Assembly (NCBI GenBank): GCA_003453515.1 | Contig: DMLD01000098.1 | Location: 1 to 10,779, forward strand | Origin: Lachnospiraceae bacterium | GTDB taxonomy: Bacteria; Bacillota; Clostridia; Lachnospirales; Lachnospiraceae | Length of the DNA: 10,779 nt | Reading direction: 5' to 3' | In this document: positions 1 through 6,981 of the stretch, one piece after another | Layout: each line of letters starts with the position of its first letter | Position numbering within the stretch: the first letter of the stretch is position 1 | The notes under the pieces: model-generated | What the model saw: the letters and a program-made list of their open reading frames with translations, nothing else | The model's database searches: none | What the model was told of the DNA's origin: nothing | Made by a program: the position numbers and the translations under genes

Positions 1-137
1 CTGTATTTCATGAGCTTGTCATAATCAGGCTCATCCCTCGTTGTCCTCTTAAGCTCAGGTATGCCGGTTGCTTCGGCAAATGCGATCCATATCTCGGGAA
101 CCAATACACCCTCAAGATCGAGACAAACTATATCCAT
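1..137 (-). CDS. thrH: ThrH, phosphoserine phosphatase / homoserine phosphotransferase (5' part, cut by window edge)
   Basis: Only the first 45 residues are in the window; the gene runs off the left edge. The N-terminus ([20 protein letters not shown]) matches, from memory, the start of ThrH, a HAD-family enzyme that dephosphorylates phosphoserine and can transfer the phosphate to homoserine. Residues 6-10 (DLEGV) are the HAD motif I in the form typical of ThrH, with Glu where many HAD phosphatases have a second Asp; residues 14-20 (PEIWIAF) and the TTRDEPDYD segment (32-40) also fit. The ATG is preceded by a strong GGGAGGTAA ribosome site (141-149). It starts 14 bp after the stop of the EAL gene, in the same direction, so the two are probably co-transcribed. 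Family call is confident; the enzyme's preferred substrate cannot be judged from this fragment. Confidence 0.9.
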   Translation of the reverse strand, partial: MDIVCLDLEGVLVPEIWIAFAEATGIPELKRTTRDEPDYDKLMKY

Positions 138-151
138 TTCTTACCTCCCAT

Positions 152-2065
152 TCAGACATTGAACGTCTGATCAAAATTATATTTTTTTACAAATTCCATA
201 AACTCAGGCTCAGGCAACGGTCTTGAAAAATAAAACCCCTGTATATACTCTATACCGATCCTGTCAAGCTCAGCAAGCTCCTCCCTGTGCTCAACACCCT
301 CAGCCACTATCTTCAGGTGCATCTTGTGGATCATGTCGACTATGGTGCTCATCACGAGCCTTGCCCTCTCGTTCGTAAAGTAGGACTGAGTCATGTTTCG
401 GTCAAACTTGACGATGGCTACCGGCATATCGATGATATAGTCGAGGTTTGATTGCCCGTTTCCAAAATCATCAAGAGAAAAATTGATGCCGAATCTTATC
501 AGGTCGTGCATATTTTCAATGACATTCTGCCTGATCTCTATGGTCGACGATTCGGTTATCTCCAGATTTATATAAGCCGGATTGATCCCGTACTTCTGTA
601 CTATCCCGCGGTACACCGCCGACAGCTCGCGCTGCTCGCACTGCTTGACCGACAGGTTTACTTCCACATACTCTATCCCAAGATCCATCGGGTGCTTGTC
701 TCTGATAAATCTGCACACCTTCTCAAATACGATGCGTCCAAGCTCGAGTATATGACCTGTTGCCTCGGCGACCGGTATAAACACGCCCGGAGGGATGATG
801 CTTCCGTCTGCCTTTCGTATACGTACAAGTGCTTCTGCCGAGACAAATTTTTTCTCCTCATTTGACCAGATCGGCTGATAGAATACTACGACCCTGTCCT
901 GCTTCATCGCGGAGATCATCTCATTTTTGCACTTCTCGAATTCCATGGCGTCCTTGACCATCTGTTCATCCATGTAGATGACCGTTCCGGTATCGTCTAC
1001 GCTTGTGTTGGACGCGTAGTTGCTCAGCGCAAAAACCTTCGAGGCGCTTCCGGTTATCAGCGAGTCCTCCATGACCAGAAACAGCGGTGCCAGAAGGCTT
1101 GACTTGTGATTTTTACCGTATATCCATTCCTTTGAAAAATCCCTTCGCAAGCTCTTTAGTATCCCCTGTATGTCCTTGGTCCCGTAGTCAAAGATCATGA
1201 CAAATCCGGAGCGGTTATTTCTGAACACCCTCGTTCCGGCGTAGCTCTCAAAATACGATGCAAGCGAGCGTCTCAGGTCGTCCTCCGCCTCTATAAGTCC
1301 CGAATGGGTCGCAAACGATATGCTTATCATCGAGAATCTTTTACTTCTGTTGTACTGCTGACGCATGTACTCATGAAGCATGGGAAGGTTGAAAACGCCC
1401 GAATCCCTGTCGATCCACGCAAAGGGGTTCTCCAGGATCGCGAAAAGCACGGTCATCCCTATTCCCGTTGCAAAGCCTATCAGAAGCAGGGCATTATTGA
1501 AAAATTGTATGCCCGCAGCTACTATCCAACAGATCACCCAAAGCATGACTCCGCGAAAGCGCTGTTTGTTCATGCGTTTTCCGTATCTTATCAGCAAAAA
1601 TACAGTCGCGCACAGCACTCCCAGACACGCGGCATAGGTGGCAAGCACACTCGGTCCCTCGGTAAAGGCGTGCTGCGGATCAGTGACATTGAACTTTATG
1701 GGAAGAGCCGCGATGACCACCGATGAGATGATGTCAAGCACAAGTGCCGTGTAGGCAAAATATCTGTATCTTTTATACGAAAAGCAGTCATACATCGAGT
1801 AGACGAGTGAGCTCGTCGCCTCAAATACCAGACTTATTATATATGCCTTGCACGATATTTCTGTAAGCCACATGGGTATGGAATCGATATAGTACAGGGC
1901 GACCATCGAAAGGATGTCAAAGCAGATCGTTCCGATAGACACTAAAAGTGCCGCAACAAAAAGCTTGGAGGAATACAGTATAAATCGTCCGCGGCCGGAC
2001 AGGTTGTTCATTATAAGTATTGTGATCATCAGAATAAGACCACAGCACTGGATCTCAATATTCAT
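152..2065 (-). CDS. 7TM membrane protein with degenerate GGDEF-like region and EAL phosphodiesterase domain
   Basis: Predicted membrane-bound cyclic-di-GMP phosphodiesterase of 637 residues. Residues 1-211 hold about seven hydrophobic segments (roughly 6-20, 32-58, 68-90, 103-123, 138-160, 171-190, 191-211), a likely sensor. The linker ENPFAWIDRDSGVFN (212-226) is of the kind that introduces GGDEF domains; residues about 227-370 then fit a GGDEF fold in which the signature is lost (RNNRSGFVMI near 283-291), so no cyclase activity is expected. The EAL domain (about 385-630) keeps the residues used for metal and substrate: E411 of the EAL signature, N470, E502, D532-D533 (DDFGNG), K553, E589 and Q609. 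The start has a good AAGGAGG site (2072-2078). It lies downstream of prfA and 14 bp upstream of thrH. Catalysis is inferred from conserved residues; the sensed signal is unknown. Confidence 0.9.
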   Translation of the reverse strand: MNIEIQCCGLILMITILIMNNLSGRGRFILYSSKLFVAALLVSIGTICFDILSMVALYYIDSIPMWLTEISCKAYIISLVFEATSSLVYSMYDCFSYKRYRYFAYTALVLDIISSVVIAALPIKFNVTDPQHAFTEGPSVLATYAACLGVLCATVFLLIRYGKRMNKQRFRGVMLWVICWIVAAGIQFFNNALLLIGFATGIGMTVLFAILENPFAWIDRDSGVFNLPMLHEYMRQQYNRSKRFSMISISFATHSGLIEAEDDLRRSLASYFESYAGTRVFRNNRSGFVMIFDYGTKDIQGILKSLRRDFSKEWIYGKNHKSSLLAPLFLVMEDSLITGSASKVFALSNYASNTSVDDTGTVIYMDEQMVKDAMEFEKCKNEMISAMKQDRVVVFYQPIWSNEEKKFVSAEALVRIRKADGSIIPPGVFIPVAEATGHILELGRIVFEKVCRFIRDKHPMDLGIEYVEVNLSVKQCEQRELSAVYRGIVQKYGINPAYINLEITESSTIEIRQNVIENMHDLIRFGINFSLDDFGNGQSNLDYIIDMPVAIVKFDRNMTQSYFTNERARLVMSTIVDMIHKMHLKIVAEGVEHREELAELDRIGIEYIQGFYFSRPLPEPEFMEFVKKYNFDQTFNV

Positions 2066-2115
2066 GTAATTCCTCCTTTCCTCGAATAAAACCTTTTTCC
2101 CTGATACATCAAATC

Positions 2116-2144
2116 ATTGTAAGCCTTTATCCGGATACACTGAA
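2116..2144 (-). promoter_or_regulatory. possible promoter of the EAL gene
   Basis: A TACAAT -10 hexamer (2116-2121) lies about 50 bp upstream of the EAL start. At 17 bp spacing the -35 would be TTCAGT (2139-2144), which matches TTGACA at only three positions and sits inside the dyad at 2133-2159. The -10 is good and the -35 poor, so this is tentative; the gene could also be reached by transcription from prfA. Confidence 0.35.
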
Positions 2145-2159
2145 TTTATCAGTGTATCC
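2133..2159 (-). repeat. perfect 11-bp inverted repeat directly after prfA
   Basis: GGATACACTGA, a 5-nt AT spacer and TCAGTGTATCC form a perfect 11-bp stem one base after the prfA stop codon. Neither strand has a run of T after the stem, so it is not a standard intrinsic terminator. It could be a 3'-end-protecting or Rho-assisted hairpin for the prfA transcript, or an operator for the EAL gene, whose possible -35 it overlaps. Confidence 0.8.
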
Positions 2160-3233
2160 TTAGCTTGCTTCAAGTCTTGCAAGTCTCGCGCTCTGATCAG
2201 CCGTGATCAGAGCATCTATGATCTCATCAAGATCGCCGTCCATCACCGCATCAAGCCTGTGCGTCGTCAGATGTATCCTGTGATCGGTGACCCTCCCCTG
2301 TGGGAAATTGTAGGTCCTTATCTTCTCCGAGCGGTCTCCCGTACCTATCTGGGATCTTCTGGCTTCCGCCTCAGCGCTGTGTGCCTTTTCCTGCTCCAGC
2401 TCATACAGCCTTGCCCGAAGCACCTTCATCGCCTTGTCCTTATTTTTCAACTGCGACTTTTCGTCCTGACAGGAAACCACGATACCCGTGGGTATGTGCG
2501 TAAGTCTCACTGCCGAATCGGTCGTATTGACACACTGTCCGCCGTTGCCGGACGCCCTGAACACATCAAATCTGCAATCGGACAGGTCTATCTCGACCTC
2601 CACATCCTCAACCTCGGGCATGATGGCAACCGTAGCCGTCGATGTGTGGATGCGTCCTCCCGACTCCGTGACCGGGATCCTCTGCACCCTGTGCACCCCG
2701 CTCTCATACTTAAGTCTGGAGTAGGCTCCGTTTCCCGATATCATAAAAACGATCTCCTTGTATCCGCCCAGACCGTTCTCATTGGAATTGATCGTTTCCA
2801 AATGCCAGTGATACCTCTCAGAGTATCTAGCATACATCCTGAACAGATCGGCGGAAAACAGCGCTGCCTCATCTCCACCGGCGCCTGCGCGTATCTCCAC
2901 GATGACATTTTTCCCATCGTTGGGATCCTTGGGCAAGAGCAATAGCTTCATCTCCTGCTCGATTTCTCCCAGCCTGTCCCTGCATTCGTTGAGCTCCTCT
3001 CTCGCCAACTCCCTGAGCTCTTCATCCTTCTCATCCTCGAGCATTGCCAGAGAGTCATCTATGCCTTCCTTGGTTTTTACGTATTCCCTGTATTTGTTCA
3101 CTATTGGTTCAAGCTCGTTAAGCTCCTGCATCCTGTCTCTGTATATCTTCGCATCGTTCATGACATCGGGGGAAGCAAGCTCGCGCACGACCTCGTCATA
3201 TCTTAACTCTATATCCTTTACATGTTCAAACAT
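2160..3233 (-). CDS. prfA: peptide chain release factor 1 (RF1)
   Basis: RF1 of 357 residues, the usual full length, which recognises UAA and UAG and triggers release of the finished peptide on the ribosome. The stop-codon-reading tripeptide PVT is at 187-189, the P-x-T form that marks RF1 rather than RF2 (SPF). The GGQ motif that enters the peptidyl-transferase centre is at 231-233 ([10 protein letters not shown]). The acidic, coiled N-terminal domain occupies about 1-100 and the family block [13 protein letters not shown] is at 114-126. The start has an AGGAG site about 8 bp upstream. The gene follows prmC by 20 bp; PrmC methylates Q233, so modifier and target are in one operon. No frameshift or missing motif is seen. 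Confidence 0.98.
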   Translation of the reverse strand: MFEHVKDIELRYDEVVRELASPDVMNDAKIYRDRMQELNELEPIVNKYREYVKTKEGIDDSLAMLEDEKDEELRELAREELNECRDRLGEIEQEMKLLLLPKDPNDGKNVIVEIRAGAGGDEAALFSADLFRMYARYSERYHWHLETINSNENGLGGYKEIVFMISGNGAYSRLKYESGVHRVQRIPVTESGGRIHTSTATVAIMPEVEDVEVEIDLSDCRFDVFRASGNGGQCVNTTDSAVRLTHIPTGIVVSCQDEKSQLKNKDKAMKVLRARLYELEQEKAHSAEAEARRSQIGTGDRSEKIRTYNFPQGRVTDHRIHLTTHRLDAVMDGDLDEIIDALITADQSARLARLEAS

Positions 3234-3253
3234 ATGTGTTCTCTCCTGACAAA

Positions 3254-4081
3254 CTATCTCGCGGCGCTCACAACCCGGTCCAACCCGGCAAGATCCTTTA
3301 TTATACTGACGCTGCCAAACCCTGCCTTGTCCGCAAGAGCGGCAACAGCCTCTCCCTGATCGCAGCCTGTCTCCATGACCAGATGTCCGTTCTCCCTTAA
3401 AAATGAACCGACGCCCGCCATGATACGCCTGTAGAATTCAAGACCGTCCTCGCCTCCGTCCAGCGCCGTTACCGGCTCATGCTCCCTGACCTCGCGCATC
3501 AGCGTGGGTATCACGTCAGAGCGTATATACGGTGGATTGCATGTGATCAGATCATATCCGGATGTGATATTCTCCCACATATCCCCCTGTATAAAGGTTA
3601 TGTCCGCGTGGTTATCGCAGGCATTTTTCTTCGCGATCTCAAGCGCCCTGTCCGAGATATCACTTGCGCTTACGCTTTCCGGATCGCCGAGCAGCGCAAG
3701 GCTTATCGCAATACAGCCTGAGCCCGTGCACATATCAAGGATATCCGCTCCGCGTGAGTACCTGAGCGCCTCCTCTGCCAGACACTCGGTATCCTGCCTC
3801 GGGATCAGCACTCCTTCATCTATATAAAGTCTTATCCCCATGAACTCTGTCTCATGTGTTATGTATTCCAAGGGGACTCCCTTTTTTCTTGTTTCAACAA
3901 GCCTGCCAAGCTGCAAGGCGACCTCACTGTCGCAGGTCTCATCCCTGTGCAGCATGAAGAACGCACGATCCATCCCCGAGCCCGCCTTCGACAGCAGATA
4001 CCATGCGTTTAGCTCCGCCTCCGGCACACCCGCGCTTTTTAATTCATCGGTGGCAGCTCTCAGCATCTGTTCATATGTCAA
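3254..4081 (-). CDS. prmC: PrmC, release factor glutamine N5-methyltransferase (probable TTG start)
   Basis: SAM-dependent methyltransferase of 275 residues that methylates the glutamine of the GGQ motif in RF1/RF2. The N-terminal helical domain covers about 1-80. The SAM-binding loop is DMCTGSG (116-122), the catalytic NPPY motif is at 182-185, and PRQDTE (94-99) and [10 protein letters not shown] (201-210) are further family blocks. I chose the TTG at 4081, which gives MTYEQML, the usual PrmC beginning, with GGGGGAG 10 bp upstream (4092-4098). The reading frame stays open to an ATG at 4156, but that would add 25 residues foreign to the family and lengthen the overlap. With the TTG start, the gene overlaps the last 11 bp of the DUF1385 gene, suggesting translational coupling. 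prfA, its substrate, is 20 bp downstream. Confidence 0.95.
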   Translation of the reverse strand: MTYEQMLRAATDELKSAGVPEAELNAWYLLSKAGSGMDRAFFMLHRDETCDSEVALQLGRLVETRKKGVPLEYITHETEFMGIRLYIDEGVLIPRQDTECLAEEALRYSRGADILDMCTGSGCIAISLALLGDPESVSASDISDRALEIAKKNACDNHADITFIQGDMWENITSGYDLITCNPPYIRSDVIPTLMREVREHEPVTALDGGEDGLEFYRRIMAGVGSFLRENGHLVMETGCDQGEAVAALADKAGFGSVSIIKDLAGLDRVVSAAR

Positions 4082-5042
4082 TGACTTCCATCTCCCCCGC
4101 ATCCGATATACCGCTCTCGGGAACCGTAGGCTTACCCTGAAACTCTCTCCAGTCAAACACCGCGTTTACGGAGGCTATCGCCACCTCGACCATCGTCTCG
4201 TCAGGCTCCGCCGTGGTCAAATGCTGCAGCCACATACCCGGTCTGCTTACGATATACACGAGCTTTCCCTCATGCTGTCCCAAAAACCGTATAAGCTCGT
4301 AGGATACACCTGCTATCACGGGAATGAGCAGGATTCGCAGCAGCATGCGAAGCCATATCTCGCCCACATTTATAAACATGAAAAACAGGATACTTACCAC
4401 CATGACAAAGAGGAGAAATGAGGTCCCGCACCTGCGATGCTCCGTTGACTGCTTCATCACATTTTCCACAGTCAGATCCTCTCCGTTCTCCACACAGTTG
4501 ATCGACTTGTGCTCGGCTCCATGGTACATAAAAAGTCTCTTGATATCGGACATCAGCCTGATCAGCTTTACGTATATTATAAAAATGATCACCCTTATCA
4601 GACCCTCTATGAGACCTCTGAGCTCGGGTGAGGGGATCCACCTCTGCAAAGCCTCTACCGCGAAAAAGGGAGCCAGTACAAATATCCCTATCGCAAGCAC
4701 GATCGCCAATATCATGACCAGCACCGTAAGTATGTCATCCTTTTTCTTGGCTCTTTGCTTTTGCTTTTCACTCATGTTCTTATTCTCCTCGTCCTCCTCA
4801 TAGAAGGAAGCCGAATAGTTGAGAACACCCATCCCCATCGTGAAGGATTCAACGAAGGTCACGACTCCTCGGATAAGCGGGAGATCAAAGAAACCGTAGC
4901 GATCTCTGAGAGAGCTGCTCTTTTTCTTTTGTATCTCTATCTGTCCGTCAGGCTTGCGGACCGCAACGGCGTAGTGACCCTTATTTTTCATCATCACGCC
5001 CTCGATCACCGCCTGACCGCCGATCCCCGAATATGTCGCCAT
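4071..5042 (-). CDS. DUF1385 family integral membrane protein (YqhQ-like)
   Basis: Membrane protein of 323 residues in the DUF1385 family (YqhQ in Bacillus), for which I know no established function. It opens with the family block GIGGQAVIEGVMM (6-18). Hydrophobic segments are near 104-130, 146-165, 207-226 and 230-252, preceded by a charged Lys/Glu-rich stretch (82-103). Conserved, possibly metal-binding blocks are YHGAEHKSI (173-181) and EHRRCGTSF (201-209), with PGMWLQHLTT near 268-277. The open frame continues upstream to 5249, but that part overlaps rpmE and does not look like the family; the ATG at 5042 has GGAGGTGG just upstream (5047-5054) and gives the expected MATYSGIGGQ start. It follows rpmE and its terminator and overlaps prmC, an order I recall from other Firmicutes. 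Confidence 0.93.
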   Translation of the reverse strand: MATYSGIGGQAVIEGVMMKNKGHYAVAVRKPDGQIEIQKKKSSSLRDRYGFFDLPLIRGVVTFVESFTMGMGVLNYSASFYEEDEENKNMSEKQKQRAKKKDDILTVLVMILAIVLAIGIFVLAPFFAVEALQRWIPSPELRGLIEGLIRVIIFIIYVKLIRLMSDIKRLFMYHGAEHKSINCVENGEDLTVENVMKQSTEHRRCGTSFLLFVMVVSILFFMFINVGEIWLRMLLRILLIPVIAGVSYELIRFLGQHEGKLVYIVSRPGMWLQHLTTAEPDETMVEVAIASVNAVFDWREFQGKPTVPESGISDAGEMEVIDI

Positions 5043-5046
5043 CAAT

Positions 5047-5054
5047 CCACCTCC
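5047..5054 (-). promoter_or_regulatory. ribosome binding site fixing the DUF1385 start
   Basis: GGAGGTGG, with its GGAGG core 7 bp from the ATG at 5042, decides against the longer open frame that would overlap rpmE. Confidence 0.85.
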
Positions 5055-5064
5055 AAAATATGCG

Positions 5065-5095
5065 AAAAAAGACCAAGCAAAACTTGGCCTTCTTT
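5065..5095 (-). terminator. intrinsic terminator after rpmE
   Basis: On the minus strand GGCCAAG, a 5-nt TTTTG loop and CTTGGTC form a 7-bp stem (5071-5077 with 5083-5089, one G-U pair), extended by A-U pairs and followed by TTTTTT (5065-5070). It lies between the rpmE stop and the DUF1385 ribosome site. Because I find no convincing promoter between it and DUF1385, some read-through probably feeds DUF1385-prmC-prfA. Confidence 0.85.
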
Positions 5096-5112
5096 TGATC
5101 TTGTCAGAATAT

Positions 5113-5313
5113 CTACTGCAGACCGTATCTGCGATTGAACTTCTCGATAGCACCGCGAGCCTGTGCAGCCTTCTGCTGACCGGTATAGAACGGATGACAC
5201 TTAGAGCATACCTCCACGTGGATATCCTCCTTGGTAGAACCTGTGACAAACTCGTTCCCGCAGTTGCATACTACCTTAGCCTGATAGTACTCAGGATGAA
5301 TTCCTTCTCTCAT
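5113..5313 (-). CDS. rpmE: 50S ribosomal protein L31 (zinc-binding form)
   Basis: Ribosomal protein L31 of 66 residues, a normal length for the family, part of the large subunit near the central protuberance. It starts [10 protein letters not shown], and cysteines C16, C18, C36 and C39 (CxC then CxxC) make this the zinc-binding C+ form rather than the cysteine-free paralogue that some bacteria use under zinc limitation. The ATG follows an excellent AGGAGGTG site (5318-5325). It has its own promoter just after rho and an intrinsic terminator just after its stop, so it can be expressed as a short monocistronic message within the larger gene run. Confidence 0.98.
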   Translation of the reverse strand: MREGIHPEYYQAKVVCNCGNEFVTGSTKEDIHVEVCSKCHPFYTGQQKAAQARGAIEKFNRRYGLQ

Positions 5314-5356
5314 GATACACCTCCTGTCATATCATCTTTCACAAAAACGCTTGATT

Positions 5357-5385
5357 ATTGTAACATACACGGAATTAAAAAGCAA
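5357..5385 (-). promoter_or_regulatory. sigma-A-type promoter for rpmE
   Basis: TTGCTT (5380-5385), a 17-bp spacer and TACAAT (5357-5362) form a near-consensus housekeeping promoter. Transcription would begin near 5350, giving a leader of about 37 nt before the rpmE start. It lies in the 80-bp gap after rho. Confidence 0.8.
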
Positions 5386-5393
5386 GCACTTTT

Positions 5394-6959
5394 TTATATT
5401 CTCATTTTTTTGATCATCTCGATAAATTCTCCGTTGTCTCTTGTTCTTCTGAACATATCGAGTATCTGCTCCATCGCCTGATCCGATCGCATGCCGCCAA
5501 GCGCTCTCCTGACCTTGATGACGCACTCCTGCTCGTCCTGATTGAGCAGCAGATCCTCTCTTCTCGTACTCGATTTGGAAATATCGATCGCAGGGAAGAT
5601 CCTTTTTTCGGAAAGAGCACGGTCGAGCACAAGCTCCATGTTACCCGTTCCCTTGAATTCCTCAAATACCACGTCGTCCATGCGGCTTCCGGTGTCAACA
5701 AGGGCTGTCGCAAGTATGGTCAGGCTTCCTCCCTCTCTCATGTTTCTCGCAGCACCGAAAAACTTCTTCGGCATGTGGAGCGCAGCGGGATCAAGACCGC
5801 CGGATAGCGTTCTTCCGCTCGGTGTGACCGTGAGGTTGTAGGCTCTGGCAAGTCTGGTTATCGAGTCCAGAAGGATCATAACATCCTCTCCGCTCTCTAC
5901 CAGACGTTTTGCACGCTCTATAACCATCTCGGAAACTCTCTTGTGATTCTCGGGCAGCTCATCAAATGTCGAGTATATGACCTCGACCTGATTTCCCTCG
6001 ATCGACTCCTTGATATCCGTGACCTCCTCGGGACGCTCGTCTATGAGCAGGATGATCATCTTCATGTCGGGATGGTTCCTGGTGACCGCCTTGGCGACCT
6101 GCTTAAGCAGCGTGGTCTTACCGGTTTTGGGCTGGGACACGATCATACCTCGCTGTCCCTTTCCTATAGGCGCTATGAGATCGAGCATGCGCATCGACAC
6201 CCCTGTTCCCGGTGTTTCAAGGTGTATCCTTTGATTTGGAAAAATCGGGGTGAGATTCTCAAACTTCTCCCTGTCATAGAGATATCCGGGGTTTCTGTCG
6301 TTGACTTTCTTCATATAAAGAAGCGCGCTGAATTTCTCATTCTGGGTACGCATACGCAGATTACCCGTGATGATATCACCTGTCCTGAGCCCGAATCTTC
6401 TTATAAACTGCGGCGCCACATACACATCGTTCTCACCTGGTAAGTAGTTGTCACACCTGATAAATCCGAATCCCTCCGGCATGATCTCCAGAATACCGTT
6501 TTTGGTGATCCCGCTGTCAAGATCCTTCAGCTCGGTCGGAGCCACCTCCTCGATCTGTCGTTCTCTCATGACCGAGATCAGTCCGTCGGATCCGTCATGG
6601 TATCTGGACTTGCCGTTGCCATGATAGTTGTTATGTCTTTTTTCCTGATTTTCCTGACTGCCTCGACTGTCAGACTGGGGTCTGTGCGTCCTTCCCATAT
6701 CCTTACCCGCATTTCTTCCGGAGTCGTTTGTCCGCTCCTTAGCAGGCTCCTTTGTCCGTCTTACCGCAGATTCATTCGACCTGCTGCCGGCAGCCTCCTT
6801 TGTCCTGCTGCCTGCGGAGTCCTTTGATCTGCTCTCTGTAGACTTTTTCTCCGAAAGCGCTCTTATCAGATCAGCCTTGCGCATGGATGTATATTTCTCT
6901 ATACCCTTTTCCTTGGCGATCTCTCTTAGGTTCACAAGCGTCATGCTTTCATAATCCAT
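5394..6959 (-). CDS. rho: transcription termination factor Rho with octapeptide-repeat insert
   Basis: Hexameric RNA-dependent ATPase that terminates transcription; 521 residues, longer than the roughly 420 of E. coli Rho. The Rho_N domain is at about 1-38 ([22 protein letters not shown], shown in part). A hydrophilic insert (about 39-145) follows, whose first part is five 8-residue repeats (43-82) and whose later part is rich in Ser, Asn, Gly and His. The RNA-binding cold-shock-like domain is at about 150-220 ([19 protein letters not shown]). The ATPase domain has Walker A SQPKTGKT (275-282), the DERPEEV block (307-313), Walker B DVMILLD (359-365) and the Q-loop LSGGLDP (385-391). The ATG at 6959 has a GGGAGGA site; the open frame to 7037 would run into the malic enzyme gene and is not Rho-like. 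It follows that gene by 22 bp. Confidence 0.97.
   Translation of the reverse strand: MDYESMTLVNLREIAKEKGIEKYTSMRKADLIRALSEKKSTESRSKDSAGSRTKEAAGSRSNESAVRRTKEPAKERTNDSGRNAGKDMGRTHRPQSDSRGSQENQEKRHNNYHGNGKSRYHDGSDGLISVMRERQIEEVAPTELKDLDSGITKNGILEIMPEGFGFIRCDNYLPGENDVYVAPQFIRRFGLRTGDIITGNLRMRTQNEKFSALLYMKKVNDRNPGYLYDREKFENLTPIFPNQRIHLETPGTGVSMRMLDLIAPIGKGQRGMIVSQPKTGKTTLLKQVAKAVTRNHPDMKMIILLIDERPEEVTDIKESIEGNQVEVIYSTFDELPENHKRVSEMVIERAKRLVESGEDVMILLDSITRLARAYNLTVTPSGRTLSGGLDPAALHMPKKFFGAARNMREGGSLTILATALVDTGSRMDDVVFEEFKGTGNMELVLDRALSEKRIFPAIDISKSSTRREDLLLNQDEQECVIKVRRALGGMRSDQAMEQILDMFRRTRDNGEFIEMIKKMRI
6714..6833 (-). repeat. five tandem 24-bp coding repeats inside rho
   Basis: Rho residues 43-82 read as five successive octapeptides: [32 protein letters not shown] and ERTNDSGR. 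The pattern is (S/R/E)R(S/T)(K/N)(D/E)xxx. The first two copies are most alike and the last two most diverged. The DNA is a degenerate 24-bp tandem array that keeps the reading frame. Confidence 0.85.
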
Positions 6960-6981
6960 ATCATTCCTCCCGTTATCATCT

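Noticed and set aside
452..1726. Plus-strand open frames opposite the EAL gene (452-865 and 1304-1726)
   Set aside because: No ribosome site of note and no domain-like sequence; shadows of the EAL gene.
2259..2945. 228-codon plus-strand open frame opposite prfA
   Set aside because: It lies wholly antisense to an intact RF1 gene; its protein is Arg/Leu-rich with no recognisable domain, as expected from the complement of a conserved gene.
5043..5249. Longer start for DUF1385 at 5249
   Set aside because: The extra 69 residues overlap rpmE in another frame and do not resemble the family; the start at 5042 has a strong ribosome site.
5374..5393. AAAAAG/CTTTTT hairpin after the rho stop as a terminator
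   Set aside because: A six-pair stem made almost only of A-U pairs is unlikely to terminate, and the sequence is better explained as part of the rpmE promoter.
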